A DNA stretch of 16,978 bases from Thermoproteota archaeon. GTDB lineage: Archaea; Thermoproteota; Korarchaeia; Korarchaeales; Korarchaeaceae. Within the stretch, counting starts at the first letter, position 1. Every line of letters begins with the position of its first letter. The notes beneath the pieces were generated by a model, which saw nothing but the letters and a program-made list of their open reading frames with translations, was not told the origin of the DNA and did not search any database. A program made the position numbers and the translations under genes. Positions 7,254 through 15,692 of the stretch are shown here, in pieces. The stretch lies in contig DRBY01000114.1 of NCBI GenBank assembly GCA_011042755.1, positions 1 to 16,978 of the forward strand, in the 5' to 3' direction.

Positions 7254-8012
7254 CTAGCCCTCCTGCAAAACCCTGAGAGCCTCTTCGACGCTTGAGCCCT
7301 CATGAACCATTGCGCGAAGGGCTTTGACAGCCGCCACTGGGTTGTCTCTCTGCCACACATTTCTTCCAAAGGCTATCCCAGCGGCCCCCGCGTCTAGAGC
7401 GTCTCTTACCATCCTCAGCAACTGCTCGTCGCTCTCAACCTTAGGCCCGCCGAGTATAAGTATCGGGAGGGGACAAGACTGAACTACGGCTCTGAAGCTC
7501 TCTCCTTCGCCTGTGTAGAAGGTCTTAACGATGTCTGCCCCTACTTCAAAGGCTATTCTGGCCGCTCTGGCAACCACATGGGGATCGAGGTTCTTCTCTC
7601 GAGGGTACATCTCAGCCATGAGGGGCATGCCCCACTCCTCGCAGACTCTAGCAACATCCGCTAGTGCGTCGATGTACTCATCCTCTTCCGGGCAATTGGT
7701 GAAAACCATCAACTTGACAGCATCAACCCCGGCTCTTAGGGCTGCCTTAATCATGGATCTGAAGTCGACCCTCCTCCTGAACGGGAGGCTGGCAATGACC
7801 GCTACCTTTCCGGCGGCCTCCTTTGCTACGTATCCTACAGTCCCCAAGTTTACCATGACAGCGTCGGCTCCGCCCTCCGCTGAGGCTGCTACGACCTTCC
7901 TTAAGTCCTCAATGCCCTTCATCGGACCAAATGCCACCCCGTGGTCTGCTGCTATGACGACTGCCCTCCCCTCACGGAAGATCCTAGCCACGCGGAGTTC
8001 CTTACCGACCAT
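7254..8012 (-). CDS. Archaeal class I aldolase, fructose-bisphosphate aldolase/DhnA family
   Basis: From ATG 8012 this is a 252-residue TIM-barrel aldolase of the DeoC/FbaB (DhnA) family. Visible marks are AADHG (D23, H24), the tyrosine of EMYPRE (Y136), the Schiff-base lysine K163 in ADIVKTFYTGE, the phosphate loop LGGPK and the phosphate-binding GIAFGRNVWQ. Members cleave fructose 1,6-bisphosphate, make the ADH precursor of the archaeal shikimate route, or act on other phosphorylated ketoses (LsrF). The reading frame extends to GTG 8033, but a TATA-like GTTAAAAG at 8042-8049 is only 13 bases from that codon, so transcription probably begins near 8020. ATG 8012, with AGGGG upstream and the family-like beginning MVGKELRVARIF, is the better start. 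It stands alone between two promoters. FBP aldolase is the leading guess; ADH synthase is an alternative. Confidence 0.85.
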   Translation of the reverse strand: MVGKELRVARIFREGRAVVIAADHGVAFGPMKGIEDLRKVVAASAEGGADAVMVNLGTVGYVAKEAAGKVAVIASLPFRRRVDFRSMIKAALRAGVDAVKLMVFTNCPEEDEYIDALADVARVCEEWGMPLMAEMYPREKNLDPHVVARAARIAFEVGADIVKTFYTGEGESFRAVVQSCPLPILILGGPKVESDEQLLRMVRDALDAGAAGIAFGRNVWQRDNPVAAVKALRAMVHEGSSVEEALRVLQEG

Positions 8013-8041
8013 AGCTAACCCCTGAGAGGCCACGTTCTTTT

Positions 8042-8049
8042 GTTAAAAG
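8042..8049 (-). promoter_or_regulatory. Probable TATA box of the aldolase gene
   Basis: Minus-strand CTTTTAAC sits 34 bases before ATG 8012 and 13 before GTG 8033. It sets the likely transcript start near 8020, which argues for the ATG as the translation start. Confidence 0.45.
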
Positions 8050-8063
8050 CAAGAGCGTTTAGG

Positions 8064-8118
8064 CAGCGGGAGCCCTCTTTCCCCGCTGGCAGGCCATGGA
8101 ATCTTTGTCCCGCCAGCG
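8064..8118. repeat. Two overlapping, mutually exclusive inverted repeats
   Basis: CAGCGGG (8064-8070) can pair perfectly with CCCGCTG (8082-8088), leaving an 11-base loop. CGCTGGC (8084-8090), which shares five bases with the second arm, can pair perfectly with GCCAGCG (8112-8118). They lie just after the MFS-PhoU stop and before the aldolase promoter on the same strand, so they would be in the 3' untranslated RNA of the transporter gene. A role as terminator or processing site is possible; no long T-run follows. Confidence 0.45.
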
Positions 8119-8137
8119 TCACCAAGTATTCGCCTTC

Positions 8138-10000
8138 CTACACAGACCACGCGCTGTGCTTGAAGACGATCACCCTCATCACGTCTGCCGCGTCTTCGGC
8201 CACGTCTGCGGCGTACTCTAGGAACTCCACTAAGTCCCTGAGGTTGAGTAGCGTCAGCACGTCGATCCTCTCCGCGTGCCCCTCGAGCTCTGACAGCGCC
8301 CTCTGATGTAGGATGTCCAGCTCCGTCTCGAGGTCGCCAACCTCCTCTATGAGGGGGAGAGAACCCTCCAGATCTTCTCCCATGAGCTTCAACGCCTCCG
8401 TAAGAAGCTCAACCTCTCTAGACAATCCGTCAAGGAACTCGGAGAGAGTGGACTTCAGCTCCTCTGAGATCTCGCCGGGTTCTACGAGCAGCAGCCGCCT
8501 GGAAGAGCCTAGAGCGAAGGCAGCTACTCGATCGATCCTCTGTGTGAGTCTGGCGAAGTCAGCCTTGTCCTGCCCCCTCAGGACGCTCAGCCACAGAGAC
8601 CTGTCTATCGTAACCCTGAGCTCGTCGGCGGCGTCCTCTAGCTCCTTTATCCTCTTGGCGAGCATCTTTGCTCTCTCGAGATCTCCTCCCCTATAGGACT
8701 CAAACATCTCCTTGAGGACCTCAACCGCCTCCTTGACCTTCTCCGCGTGCCTCACGACGTCCGGGTAGGCCGGCCAGAAGGGCCGAGTCTCCTTCACGCC
8801 AGTGGCTATGGCGATCGCTCCAACTCCCAGCAGGGCGATGGTCAGCAGGAATGCGTAGCTGTACCCCCACCCCGTCACCAAGCCCAGGGCCAGCGCTCCG
8901 GTGAAGTACCCGTAGTCTCTTATCGACCTGTACAGCCCTATGGCCCTCCCCTTAACGCCAGATGGCACGACGTCGGTTGAGATGGCGGGCATTATCGGGT
9001 AATATAGGCCAACACCCAAGCCAATCATCCCCGCCGACACGAGATCTAGGTAGAAGCTCTTGCCGAAGTAGACCCCGAATATGCCGAGGGCCTTCAGCCC
9101 GAGCCCAAGAGCCGAGGGGACCTTCCTACCAAGCTTGTCTGAGATCCTGCCCGTGAACGGCATCGAGGCGGCCCAGACGAAGGTCGAGACACCCTGAACC
9201 CAGCCGATGTGCTCATCTGTATAGCCTAGGGACGCAAGGTAGAGCGGGAAGACTCCCCAGATGAGTGTGTCTGAGAACTTGGCTATGTGTCCCAAGAAGT
9301 AGGCGACCCTTAGGGTCCAGCTCTTGAGGCACCTCCCGTAGACCTCTAGGGTCGACATCTCAGAGCCTGCTCCCCTCTCGCCAGCGAAGCCAGCCAGGGC
9401 CCTCGTCTCCCTTATCCCTAGCAAGGCTACGGAGAATGCGAGAGCCGCCGCGCTCACCGAAATCCAGAAGGCCTCATGGTGACCCTTAGCCTGCGACACG
9501 TAACCAGCCAGCACAGAGCCAATGCCGTACCCACCGTAGACAGAACTCTCCATGAGGCCAAAACTGAAGGCCTGCTCGGATGAGGCCCCGATATCGGAGA
9601 GCGCTATCATCGCGGCGGCCAGCAGCATGCCCTGGCCAGCCCCGATCAGAAGGTTCGCCAGCCCTACTGCGGCTAGGGTCTTCCCGAAGAAAAGCGTGAG
9701 CGCTCCTATCAGGTAGATTCCGCTTCCCAACACAGCCGCAGTCTTCCTTCCAATTCTGTCGGATATCCAGCCCCCAATCAGGTCGATAGTTCCCTTCAGC
9801 AAGCCGAAGCTGAGGATGGGCAGGTAGACGAGAATGTAGTATAGCCTCTGAGCCTCCTCTCCAAGGAGTTCACTCGAGTAGAGCGAGATCACAGTCCTCT
9901 GAACCCCAGTCGCTGTTCCAACTGAGAGGGTAGCCATGAGAAAAGCTGCGACGAGGACTTTGTTCCTGTGGAGACCCGTTGTGGCTTGCGTCAATTCCAT
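8138..10000 (-). CDS. MFS transporter fused to a C-terminal DUF47/PhoU-like domain
   Basis: This 620-residue protein has two parts. Residues about 14-405 are a 12-helix major facilitator with both signature loops, GGWISDRIGRK (76-86) and GRISDKLGRK (284-293), the classic D-R-x-G-R-R/K motif between helices 2-3 and 8-9. Residues about 415-615 are an all-helical soluble domain of the DUF47/PhoU type, with the metal-binding acidic pattern ExxAD repeated at E455-D459, E595-D599 and E602-D606 and heptad-like spacing throughout. PhoU-like proteins normally sit next to Pit phosphate carriers or Pst systems and govern their activity, so this domain may gate or sense the transported ion. The start is ATG 10000, with GAGGT 3 bases before it and a TATA-like box near 10035. 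Substrate unknown: phosphate, an organophosphate or a sugar phosphate would suit both domains and the aldolase downstream. No frame break is seen at the junction. Confidence 0.88.
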   Translation of the reverse strand: MELTQATTGLHRNKVLVAAFLMATLSVGTATGVQRTVISLYSSELLGEEAQRLYYILVYLPILSFGLLKGTIDLIGGWISDRIGRKTAAVLGSGIYLIGALTLFFGKTLAAVGLANLLIGAGQGMLLAAAMIALSDIGASSEQAFSFGLMESSVYGGYGIGSVLAGYVSQAKGHHEAFWISVSAAALAFSVALLGIRETRALAGFAGERGAGSEMSTLEVYGRCLKSWTLRVAYFLGHIAKFSDTLIWGVFPLYLASLGYTDEHIGWVQGVSTFVWAASMPFTGRISDKLGRKVPSALGLGLKALGIFGVYFGKSFYLDLVSAGMIGLGVGLYYPIMPAISTDVVPSGVKGRAIGLYRSIRDYGYFTGALALGLVTGWGYSYAFLLTIALLGVGAIAIATGVKETRPFWPAYPDVVRHAEKVKEAVEVLKEMFESYRGGDLERAKMLAKRIKELEDAADELRVTIDRSLWLSVLRGQDKADFARLTQRIDRVAAFALGSSRRLLLVEPGEISEELKSTLSEFLDGLSREVELLTEALKLMGEDLEGSLPLIEEVGDLETELDILHQRALSELEGHAERIDVLTLLNLRDLVEFLEYAADVAEDAADVMRVIVFKHSAWSV

Positions 10001-10030
10001 CGACCTCAGCCTTCAACCGGAGTCTTTCAC

Positions 10031-10038
10031 AAATATAA
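10031..10038 (-). promoter_or_regulatory. Probable TATA box of the MFS-PhoU gene
   Basis: Minus-strand TTATATTT is centred 35 bases before ATG 10000. A start near 10010 would give a leader of about 10 bases that just includes the GAGGT ribosome site. Confidence 0.45.
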
Positions 10039-10126
10039 TCCATATTGCTTATACAAACTCAGCAATTACATACACAATCACGCAAGCGACTTTACAGCGG
10101 AGAAGTTCTCTAAGCGAAGGCGGATA

Positions 10127-10192
10127 GGCGTACTCATTCTCCTGAGCGAACCCGCGGGACTCTCTGCAGTTCAATATTGGGTCTGGTACGCC
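10127..10192. repeat. Perfect 7-bp inverted repeat in the divergent intergenic region
   Basis: The 297-base gap between the MFS-PhoU gene (minus) and malK (plus) has promoters at both edges and no convincing gene. In its middle GGCGTAC (10127-10133) pairs with GTACGCC (10186-10192), 52 bases apart, with a possible wobble pair inside. It is not a tRNA. It could be a spaced operator or chance. Confidence 0.3.
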
Positions 10193-10251
10193 ACGAGGTG
10201 ATATCCAGTCCTCCAGAAAGGTGATTGGGCTTGAAGAGGCGTTAGTGTGAG

Positions 10252-10260
10252 ATATTTTAA
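10252..10260 (+). promoter_or_regulatory. Probable TATA box of malK-treT
   Basis: ATATTTTAA lies about 42 bases before the GTG at 10298. Transcription starting near 10281 would give a short leader containing GGCAGGGG at 10283-10290, a ribosome site 7 bases from the start codon. Confidence 0.5.
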
Positions 10261-10297
10261 TTGAAAAAAGGCTCATAGCAAGGGCAGGGGATTTTCT

Positions 10298-11386
10298 GTG
10301 GCCGAGGTAGAACTTGTTCACTTAACAAAATACTTCGGTAACGTGAGGGCAGTGGAAGATGTAAACCTCCGCGTTGAGGACGGGGAGTTTGTGACACTCC
10401 TTGGCCCGTCTGGGTGCGGAAAAACAACCACTTTGAGGTGCATAGCAGGTCTCGAGGAGCCTACTTCTGGCGAGATATACATAGGGGGTGAGCTCGTAAA
10501 CGACCTCTCTCCAAGAGAGAGGAACGTCGCGATGGTGTTCCAGACCTGGGCTCTATATCCTCACATGAAGGTCTTCGACAACATAGCATTTCCGCTCAAG
10601 CTGAGAAAGTTACCAAAGGATGAAATCAAGAGGAGGGTTCGAGAGGTGGCAGAGCTGTTGAAGATAGAGAACTTGCTAGATAGGATGCCTAGAGAGCTCT
10701 CTGGCGGTCAGCAGCAGAGAGTTGCTTTGGGCAGAGCCCTTGTGAGACAGCCGAACGTCTTCCTGATGGATGAGCCCCTGGCTAACCTAGATGCGAAGCT
10801 GAGAGTCTACATGAGAGCCGAGCTGAAGGCGCTCCAGAGGAGGCTAGGCATCACCACGATATACGTGACCCACGACCAAGTAGAAGCCATGACCATGTCT
10901 GACAGGATAGCCTTAATGAACGAGGGACGTCTCCAGCAGATCGGAACGCCCGACGAGATATACAACCACCCGGCTAACCTCTTCGTAGCAGGCTTCATCG
11001 GCAGCCCGCCCATGAACTTCATAGAAGGCGACTTCGTTGAAGAAGACTCGACTGCGTACGTAGACTGCGGGGCATTCAGAGTAGACGTCACGGAGTTTAG
11101 AGATCTGATAAAGAAAGAGGCATCGGGTAACGCGCTGGTCATCGGGATAAGGCCAGAGCACATAAGACTTAGCAGAGAGCCTGCTAAAACGGCCATCTCT
11201 GCTGAAGTCTATCTCGTCGAGCCCCTTGGGGGCGAGACTATTGTGGACCTAAAGGTTGATGAGACGATCTTCAAGGTCAAAGAAGATGCTGACTTCAGGG
11301 CTCTCCCCGGAGAGAAGGTGTGGATGGATTTTGACAGGGGGAAGATGCACATATTCGACAAGGCTACGGAGAGAGTGATAGTGTAA
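10298..11386 (+). CDS. malK: ABC transporter ATP-binding protein of the MalK/MsmK/UgpC type
   Basis: This 362-residue ATPase has Walker A GPSGCGKTT (36-44), Q-loop Q82, signature LSGGQQQ (134-140), Walker B VFLMDEP (154-160) and switch H192. Its length and the regulatory C-terminal region (about 235-362, with IRPEH at 284-288) are those of the carbohydrate CUT1 ATPases rather than short ATPases. It drives import by the MalF/MalG pair encoded on the other strand at 14400-12647, the only permease in the window without an ATPase of its own. Its stop overlaps the treT start in TAATG, so the two are translationally coupled. In Thermococcus and Pyrococcus the trehalose/maltose cassette likewise holds malK and treT with malEFG. 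GTG start chosen for its ribosome site and family-typical N-terminus. Confidence 0.93.
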   Translation: MAEVELVHLTKYFGNVRAVEDVNLRVEDGEFVTLLGPSGCGKTTTLRCIAGLEEPTSGEIYIGGELVNDLSPRERNVAMVFQTWALYPHMKVFDNIAFPLKLRKLPKDEIKRRVREVAELLKIENLLDRMPRELSGGQQQRVALGRALVRQPNVFLMDEPLANLDAKLRVYMRAELKALQRRLGITTIYVTHDQVEAMTMSDRIALMNEGRLQQIGTPDEIYNHPANLFVAGFIGSPPMNFIEGDFVEEDSTAYVDCGAFRVDVTEFRDLIKKEASGNALVIGIRPEHIRLSREPAKTAISAEVYLVEPLGGETIVDLKVDETIFKVKEDADFRALPGEKVWMDFDRGKMHIFDKATERVIV

Positions 11387-12636
11387 TGCCCCTTGTCGAG
11401 CCTGCTGGCAAAAACAGCCTGAAAGACTACATCCCCATAGTTGGAGAGGCAGAGATAGAGTCGATCAGGGGGCTTGCTGAGAGAGTGAGGGGCCTCTCTG
11501 TGGTACACGTGAACTCGACTAATTTTGGGGGCGGGGTAGCAGAGATCCTGCACCGAATGGTTCCACTGATGCGAAGCGTTGGCTTAGATGCCCGATGGGC
11601 CGTCATAGAGGCGAACCAAGAGTTCTTCAAAGTGACCAAGTTCAAACTACACAACGGCCTTCAGGGAGCGGACGTAACGCTCACGGATGATGAGAGAGAG
11701 CTGTACCTCTCCATAAACAAGCTAAATGCGGGAAAGCTTAACCTTGACACGGACTTTGTGGTAATTCACGACCCTCAGCCCTTGGCAATAGCCAAGTATT
11801 ACAGCAGGAAGGCAAACTCCTGCTGGATATGGAGATGTCACATAGACCTCTCAACTCCCAATGAGACGATTTGGAATTTTGTCTCCAAATTTACGGACCT
11901 TTACGACGCTGCTGTATTCTCGATGCAAGAGTTCATTCGGGAGGGAATGCGAGTCAGGAAAATATCGATAATACCACCTTCAATAGATCCTCTGAGCGAT
12001 AAGAATAGGCCCCTGAGAGAGTCTGAAGTGAACTCGATTCTGGAGAGGTATGATGTGGATCCCGAGAGACCTATTATCGCCCAGGTGGGGAGGTTCGACC
12101 CGTGGAAGGATCCACTTGGCGTTATCGAAGTATATAGAATTGTAAAGAAAGAGGTCCCTGACGTTCAGCTTCTGATGGTGGCGTCCATGGCCTCAGACGA
12201 TCCAGAGGCCTGGTATCTCTACGAGAAGTGTGTGAGGCGTGCCGGAGAGGACTATGATGTACACTTTCTCACAAACCTAATCGGAGTTGGAGATATAGAA
12301 GTTAATGCTTTCCAAAGGGCGTCTGATGTGGTCTTAATGAAGTCGATAAGAGAGGGTTTCGGTCTAGCAGTTTCAGAGGCGCTCTGGAAAGGAGTCCCCG
12401 TTGTTGGGACTCCAGCTGGAGGCATAAAGATCCAAGTGATAGACGGGCACAATGGGTTCTTGGTGAATAGCGAGAAGGAGGCAGCAGAGAGGGTAGTTTT
12501 CCTACTCAAGCATCCTGAAGAAGCAAAGAGGATGGGGGAAAATGGGAGGGAGCACGTTAGAAAGAACTTCTTGATAACGAGGCACCTCAAGGACTATCTC
12601 AAATTGTTCAGTGGGCTAAGGATGCTCTTCGATTAG
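11386..12636 (+). CDS. treT: Trehalose glycosyl-transferring synthase TreT (GT4)
   Basis: A 416-residue GT-B glycosyltransferase that converts NDP-glucose plus glucose to trehalose, reversibly. The TreT-specific blocks are clear: VNSTNFGGGVAEILH (42-56), VTKFKLHNGLQG (83-94), HDPQPL (128-133), WRCHIDLSTPN (149-159) and IIPPSIDPL (195-203). The C-terminal donor domain has QVGRFDPWKDP (233-243) and the GT4 E-x7-E motif in EGFGLAVSE (E323, E331). Length equals known archaeal TreT proteins. No signal peptide: cytoplasmic. It is coupled to malK (one-base overlap), so imported trehalose may be broken down to NDP-glucose and glucose, or trehalose made as a compatible solute. The GalT-like gene near the right end could act on the NDP-glucose. 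Other GT4 enzymes such as sucrose-phosphate synthase lack the N-terminal blocks above. Confidence 0.92.
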   Translation: MPLVEPAGKNSLKDYIPIVGEAEIESIRGLAERVRGLSVVHVNSTNFGGGVAEILHRMVPLMRSVGLDARWAVIEANQEFFKVTKFKLHNGLQGADVTLTDDERELYLSINKLNAGKLNLDTDFVVIHDPQPLAIAKYYSRKANSCWIWRCHIDLSTPNETIWNFVSKFTDLYDAAVFSMQEFIREGMRVRKISIIPPSIDPLSDKNRPLRESEVNSILERYDVDPERPIIAQVGRFDPWKDPLGVIEVYRIVKKEVPDVQLLMVASMASDDPEAWYLYEKCVRRAGEDYDVHFLTNLIGVGDIEVNAFQRASDVVLMKSIREGFGLAVSEALWKGVPVVGTPAGGIKIQVIDGHNGFLVNSEKEAAERVVFLLKHPEEAKRMGENGREHVRKNFLITRHLKDYLKLFSGLRMLFD

Positions 12637-12646
12637 ATTCCCTGCC

Positions 12647-13489
12647 TCACCCCTTCATTACTCCGCCCACAATTCCCTTGACATAGTACTTCTGGAGAAG
12701 CGCGTATATGATCACGGGAACCACTGAGGCCATGACGGAGGCGGCTGCCATCTGATCCCACCTGATGAGGTATCTCCCCTTGAGGGCGGGTATCGTCTGT
12801 GTTACTACCCACTTCTCTGGAGTCAGGAGGAGTACGAGAGCGAAGAAGAAGTCATTCCACACCCAGTTGAACTGGAGGGCAACTACAGAGGCCAAAGCTG
12901 GCAGAGCCATCGGTAAGACGATCTTGTAGAATATCTGAAAGTCAGTGGCCCCATCTACCCTTGCGGCCTCCTCAACTTCTACGGGCATCGTCATGAAGAA
13001 GTTCCTGAGGAAGAGAATCTGCCAGGGCAGTCCGAAGGCTGTATGCAGGAGGATGAGACCAATTCTGGTGTTTATCATATTGATCCTGCTCATGAAGCCA
13101 AACACAGGAATTATCACGGCTTGCTGTGGGACGCTCATGAGGGTTACGATGGTCAAGAATAGGAGGTCCTTCAGGATGCTTCCCCTGAACCTAGCAAAGG
13201 AGTAGGCGGCCAAAGCAGCTACAAAGAGGGGAATTATGGTCGAGGGAATTGCTATGAGGAAGGAGTTGACGAAGCCCCTGCTGAGCGGATAGGTGGGGTT
13301 GCTCCAAACAGCTTTGTAGGCCTCAAGGGTCAGCGTGAACGGGTGAATGTTCCACCAGCCCGATACAACCTCGCTGTATGGCCTGAGTGAAGTGATTAGT
13401 ATACCTACATATGGTATCGCCCAAATTAAGGCAATGGACCACGCGACTAAGTGGATTATGAGTCTAGTCTTTCTGCCCCTTCTCCTCAC
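12647..13489 (-). CDS. malG: Sugar ABC transporter permease, MalG type
   Basis: This 280-residue membrane protein has an N-terminal helix (about 11-33) with the typical SLRP segment after it, five further hydrophobic segments, and the EAA loop EEAARVDGATDFQIFYKIVLP (from E173) that docks onto the ATPase. The C-terminus, GGVMKG, is usual for MalG-type subunits. The GTG start overlaps the malF stop in GTGA, a four-base overlap that indicates coupled translation. It pairs with MalF to form the pore for the sugar delivered by the binding protein. It ends 10 bases from the end of treT in a tail-to-tail arrangement. Confidence 0.93.
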   Translation of the reverse strand: MRRRGRKTRLIIHLVAWSIALIWAIPYVGILITSLRPYSEVVSGWWNIHPFTLTLEAYKAVWSNPTYPLSRGFVNSFLIAIPSTIIPLFVAALAAYSFARFRGSILKDLLFLTIVTLMSVPQQAVIIPVFGFMSRINMINTRIGLILLHTAFGLPWQILFLRNFFMTMPVEVEEAARVDGATDFQIFYKIVLPMALPALASVVALQFNWVWNDFFFALVLLLTPEKWVVTQTIPALKGRYLIRWDQMAAASVMASVVPVIIYALLQKYYVKGIVGGVMKG

Positions 13490-14400
13490 TTTATCCTCAC
13501 CGTTACTCTCATTATGTAGGCCGCCACGCCGAGCGTAAGCAAGGTCAGGAGAGTCGCCACTACCATGGCGCCGCCGTAGTCAGGAGGAACCCAGTAAAAG
13601 GCCCTGATATACATATCGAGGGCCAGTACGTTTGTGGCCCCGCCAGGACCACCCATAGTGGCGACGTAAACCACGTCGAAGATCTTCAACACCCAGAGAG
13701 TCGTCATCATCACTGCCACTAGAGTAACAGGCTTGAGTAGAGGGACGATTATTCGCCAGAAGATCGTGAAACCAGTGGCCCCATCCACCCTGGCAGCCTC
13801 GATGATCTCCCTTGGTATTGTCTCTAAGCCAGCTGAGTAGATTACCGTGTTAAAGCCGGTCCAAAGCCAGATGGAACCAGCTATCAGAGCATAGAGCGCC
13901 GTGTCTGGATACGCTGTCCAAGTTTTGACATATTCACCTAACCCAAGAAGGTTAAGTGCGGCGTTGACCACACCTGCCTCTTTATCAAAGACGAAGCGGA
14001 TGAGTATGCCGCCAACTACCATGGGGACTACCATGCCCAAGAAGATCAGCGATTTGGCAATGCTACCACCTCTTACTTCTCTGAGTAAATAGGCTAAAAT
14101 GAGACCTAGGAAGACGGAAGTAGGGACCATTATAGCGATCCAGATGAAATTGTGCAGTAAAGCGCCGTATGGTGGGGCCTTCAGATCTAGAAATCGATCG
14201 ACGCTGATTATCCTCCTGTCGCTTAGGATCTCAACCCAGTTCTCGACCGTTACACCCTTTGCTTCGTAAGCCTCCCATTTAATGAAGCTTCCACAGATTG
14301 TATAGAGAAATGGATATATAACGAATATTATGAGGAATAAGACTGCCGGAATTAAAAAAAGAGAGGGGATCAGTCGTCTGCGCCTCATCTGGGGGGTCAC
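13486..14400 (-). CDS. malF: Sugar ABC transporter permease, MalF type
   Basis: A 304-residue membrane protein with an N-terminal helix (about 10-35), further helices and the EAA loop EAARVDGATGFTIFWRIIVP (from E201), followed by the MalF-type segment MGGPGGATN (249-257). It has the short periplasmic-side loop of archaeal and Gram-positive MalF proteins rather than the long P2 loop of E. coli. GTG 14400 overlaps the binding-protein stop in GTGA; an ATG four codons in (14388) is an alternative. Middle gene of binding protein-malF-malG. Confidence 0.92.
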   Translation of the reverse strand: MTPQMRRRRLIPSLFLIPAVLFLIIFVIYPFLYTICGSFIKWEAYEAKGVTVENWVEILSDRRIISVDRFLDLKAPPYGALLHNFIWIAIMVPTSVFLGLILAYLLREVRGGSIAKSLIFLGMVVPMVVGGILIRFVFDKEAGVVNAALNLLGLGEYVKTWTAYPDTALYALIAGSIWLWTGFNTVIYSAGLETIPREIIEAARVDGATGFTIFWRIIVPLLKPVTLVAVMMTTLWVLKIFDVVYVATMGGPGGATNVLALDMYIRAFYWVPPDYGGAMVVATLLTLLTLGVAAYIMRVTVRIK

Positions 14401-15692
14401 CCTTCTAGGGTGCTCTTAAGGACATCATCTAGGATCTGCAGTACGTCTTCTAGGGTCTCCTCCCGAGGATCGACCCACAGACGCTTGAGCTGATCCCAGA
14501 ATGTTGTTTGGAACTCTCCTCCGACCGCGTCGTCCAGATCAGGCACGACCATCTCGACCTGGGCCATCGCGTCGACCACAGCCTTGTCTGCTGGTGAGTA
14601 CGCCTCAGCTGGCACGTCAAGGTTGGTTGCTAGGAAGCCGCCCTGCTTCACCATTATCTCCTGTGCCTTGGGTCCGGCAAGGTACTGCAATAGCTGTTTA
14701 GCTTCATCCGGATGCTCTGTGAAAACAGGGATTACCGCCCAGTCTCCTCCTGCGACCATTCCCCTAGTCTCGGGGAACGGGAAGAAGCCTAGGTCGTTGA
14801 TGTCCTTGACCTGAGGCATCGTGGTCATCCAGTTACCCATGAAGTAGATCCCGTACTTCCCTGCCCAGAGCTTGTCTATCTGCGAGGTCCACTCGTCTGG
14901 CTCGCTGAAGTATCCAGCTGCCAGGAGGGACCTCAGGTCCTCGAAAGCGTCTCTCACTGGAGACTCGGTGAACTTCGCCTCGCCCTCTATGAGCTTGAGC
15001 TGCCACTCTGGCCCTGCCCGAGCTATGATGAAAGCTTCTGCAGTGTCTGAGAGAGGCCATCCAACGCCGTCGCCGCTGGCTATAGGCGCCTCAATCCCCG
15101 GAATGCCTTTCAGAGTCTCTAGAAGAGTCAGGAACTCCTCCCAAGTCGTAGGTGGAGTCAACCCATGGGCCTCAAAGAACGACTTTCGGTACCAGAACCC
15201 AGGCTTGCTCCACATCTTAAATGGAGCGGCGTAAATCTTGTCTCCAACCTTGACTAGCTCGATATAGCTGGGCGGGAACTTGGTGGTATCGATAAGACCT
15301 GATACGTCCATAAGGAACCCTGCCTCTCCCCACTCCCTTATGGTCGCGGGCCAGGGGAGAAGTATCACGTCCGCAATGCTCTTTCCAGCCTTAAACTGGG
15401 CTGGAAATGCTCGCAGCTCCTCCTCTGTGAGGTGAATGTGCTTAACCGATATTCCAGTCTCTTGGGTAAAGGCTTCAAGGCACTTTAGGAAGTTCTCCTC
15501 CTCCTTGCCTCCCCATAGGCTGGCCACCACTAGCTCGACGGGGGGCGCCTCGGTCGGAGGCGGGGTAGTTGGCGCCGGGGTTGTAGTTGGCGGAGGCGCA
15601 GGGGCAGCGGCTTTTCCGATGTAATATCCTACTACCCCTCCCAAGATCAGGCAGACGATGGCAATAACAGCATACGCTTTGGCTTCAGGCAT
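14397..15692 (-). CDS. Extracellular sugar-binding protein, membrane anchored (family 1 SBP, MalE-like)
   Basis: This 431-residue protein begins with a hydrophobic anchor (about 7-25, ending GGVVGYYIG), then a proline/threonine-rich linker (31-51) and a family 1 solute-binding fold. The fold shows LVVASLWGGKEEENF, the aromatic-rich WSKPGFWYRKSFFEAHGL, TTWEEF and YFMGNWM segments typical of maltose/trehalose binders. Archaeal binding proteins are often held by such an N-terminal helix with a flexible, often glycosylated linker instead of a lipid; no clear lipobox is seen. It should capture an oligosaccharide outside the cell for MalFG-MalK. Trehalose or maltose is inferred from treT and cassette similarity to Thermococcus, not from binding residues. 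ATG 15692 lacks a ribosome site but has a TATA-like box at the right distance for a leader of about 6 bases. Confidence 0.88.
   Translation of the reverse strand: MPEAKAYAVIAIVCLILGGVVGYYIGKAAAPAPPPTTTPAPTTPPPTEAPPVELVVASLWGGKEEENFLKCLEAFTQETGISVKHIHLTEEELRAFPAQFKAGKSIADVILLPWPATIREWGEAGFLMDVSGLIDTTKFPPSYIELVKVGDKIYAAPFKMWSKPGFWYRKSFFEAHGLTPPTTWEEFLTLLETLKGIPGIEAPIASGDGVGWPLSDTAEAFIIARAGPEWQLKLIEGEAKFTESPVRDAFEDLRSLLAAGYFSEPDEWTSQIDKLWAGKYGIYFMGNWMTTMPQVKDINDLGFFPFPETRGMVAGGDWAVIPVFTEHPDEAKQLLQYLAGPKAQEIMVKQGGFLATNLDVPAEAYSPADKAVVDAMAQVEMVVPDLDDAVGGEFQTTFWDQLKRLWVDPREETLEDVLQILDDVLKSTLEG

Noticed and set aside
10127..10192. Possible tRNA, because of a 7-bp terminal stem and a GTTCAAT that looks like a T-loop
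   Set aside because: The span is only 66 bases, the bases around GTTCAAT do not form a T-stem, and no D or anticodon arm can be drawn.
10193..10206. GTGATA half-site resembling the Thermococcus TrmB/TGM operator TATCAC-N5-GTGATA
   Set aside because: The left half-site is not present at the right spacing, and the site is about 45 bases upstream of the malK TATA box with no counterpart at the binding-protein promoter.
10049..10321. A 90-codon minus-strand frame in the divergent intergenic region
   Set aside because: It overlaps the malK start and both promoter regions, has AT-rich irregular codon use and no recognisable motif.
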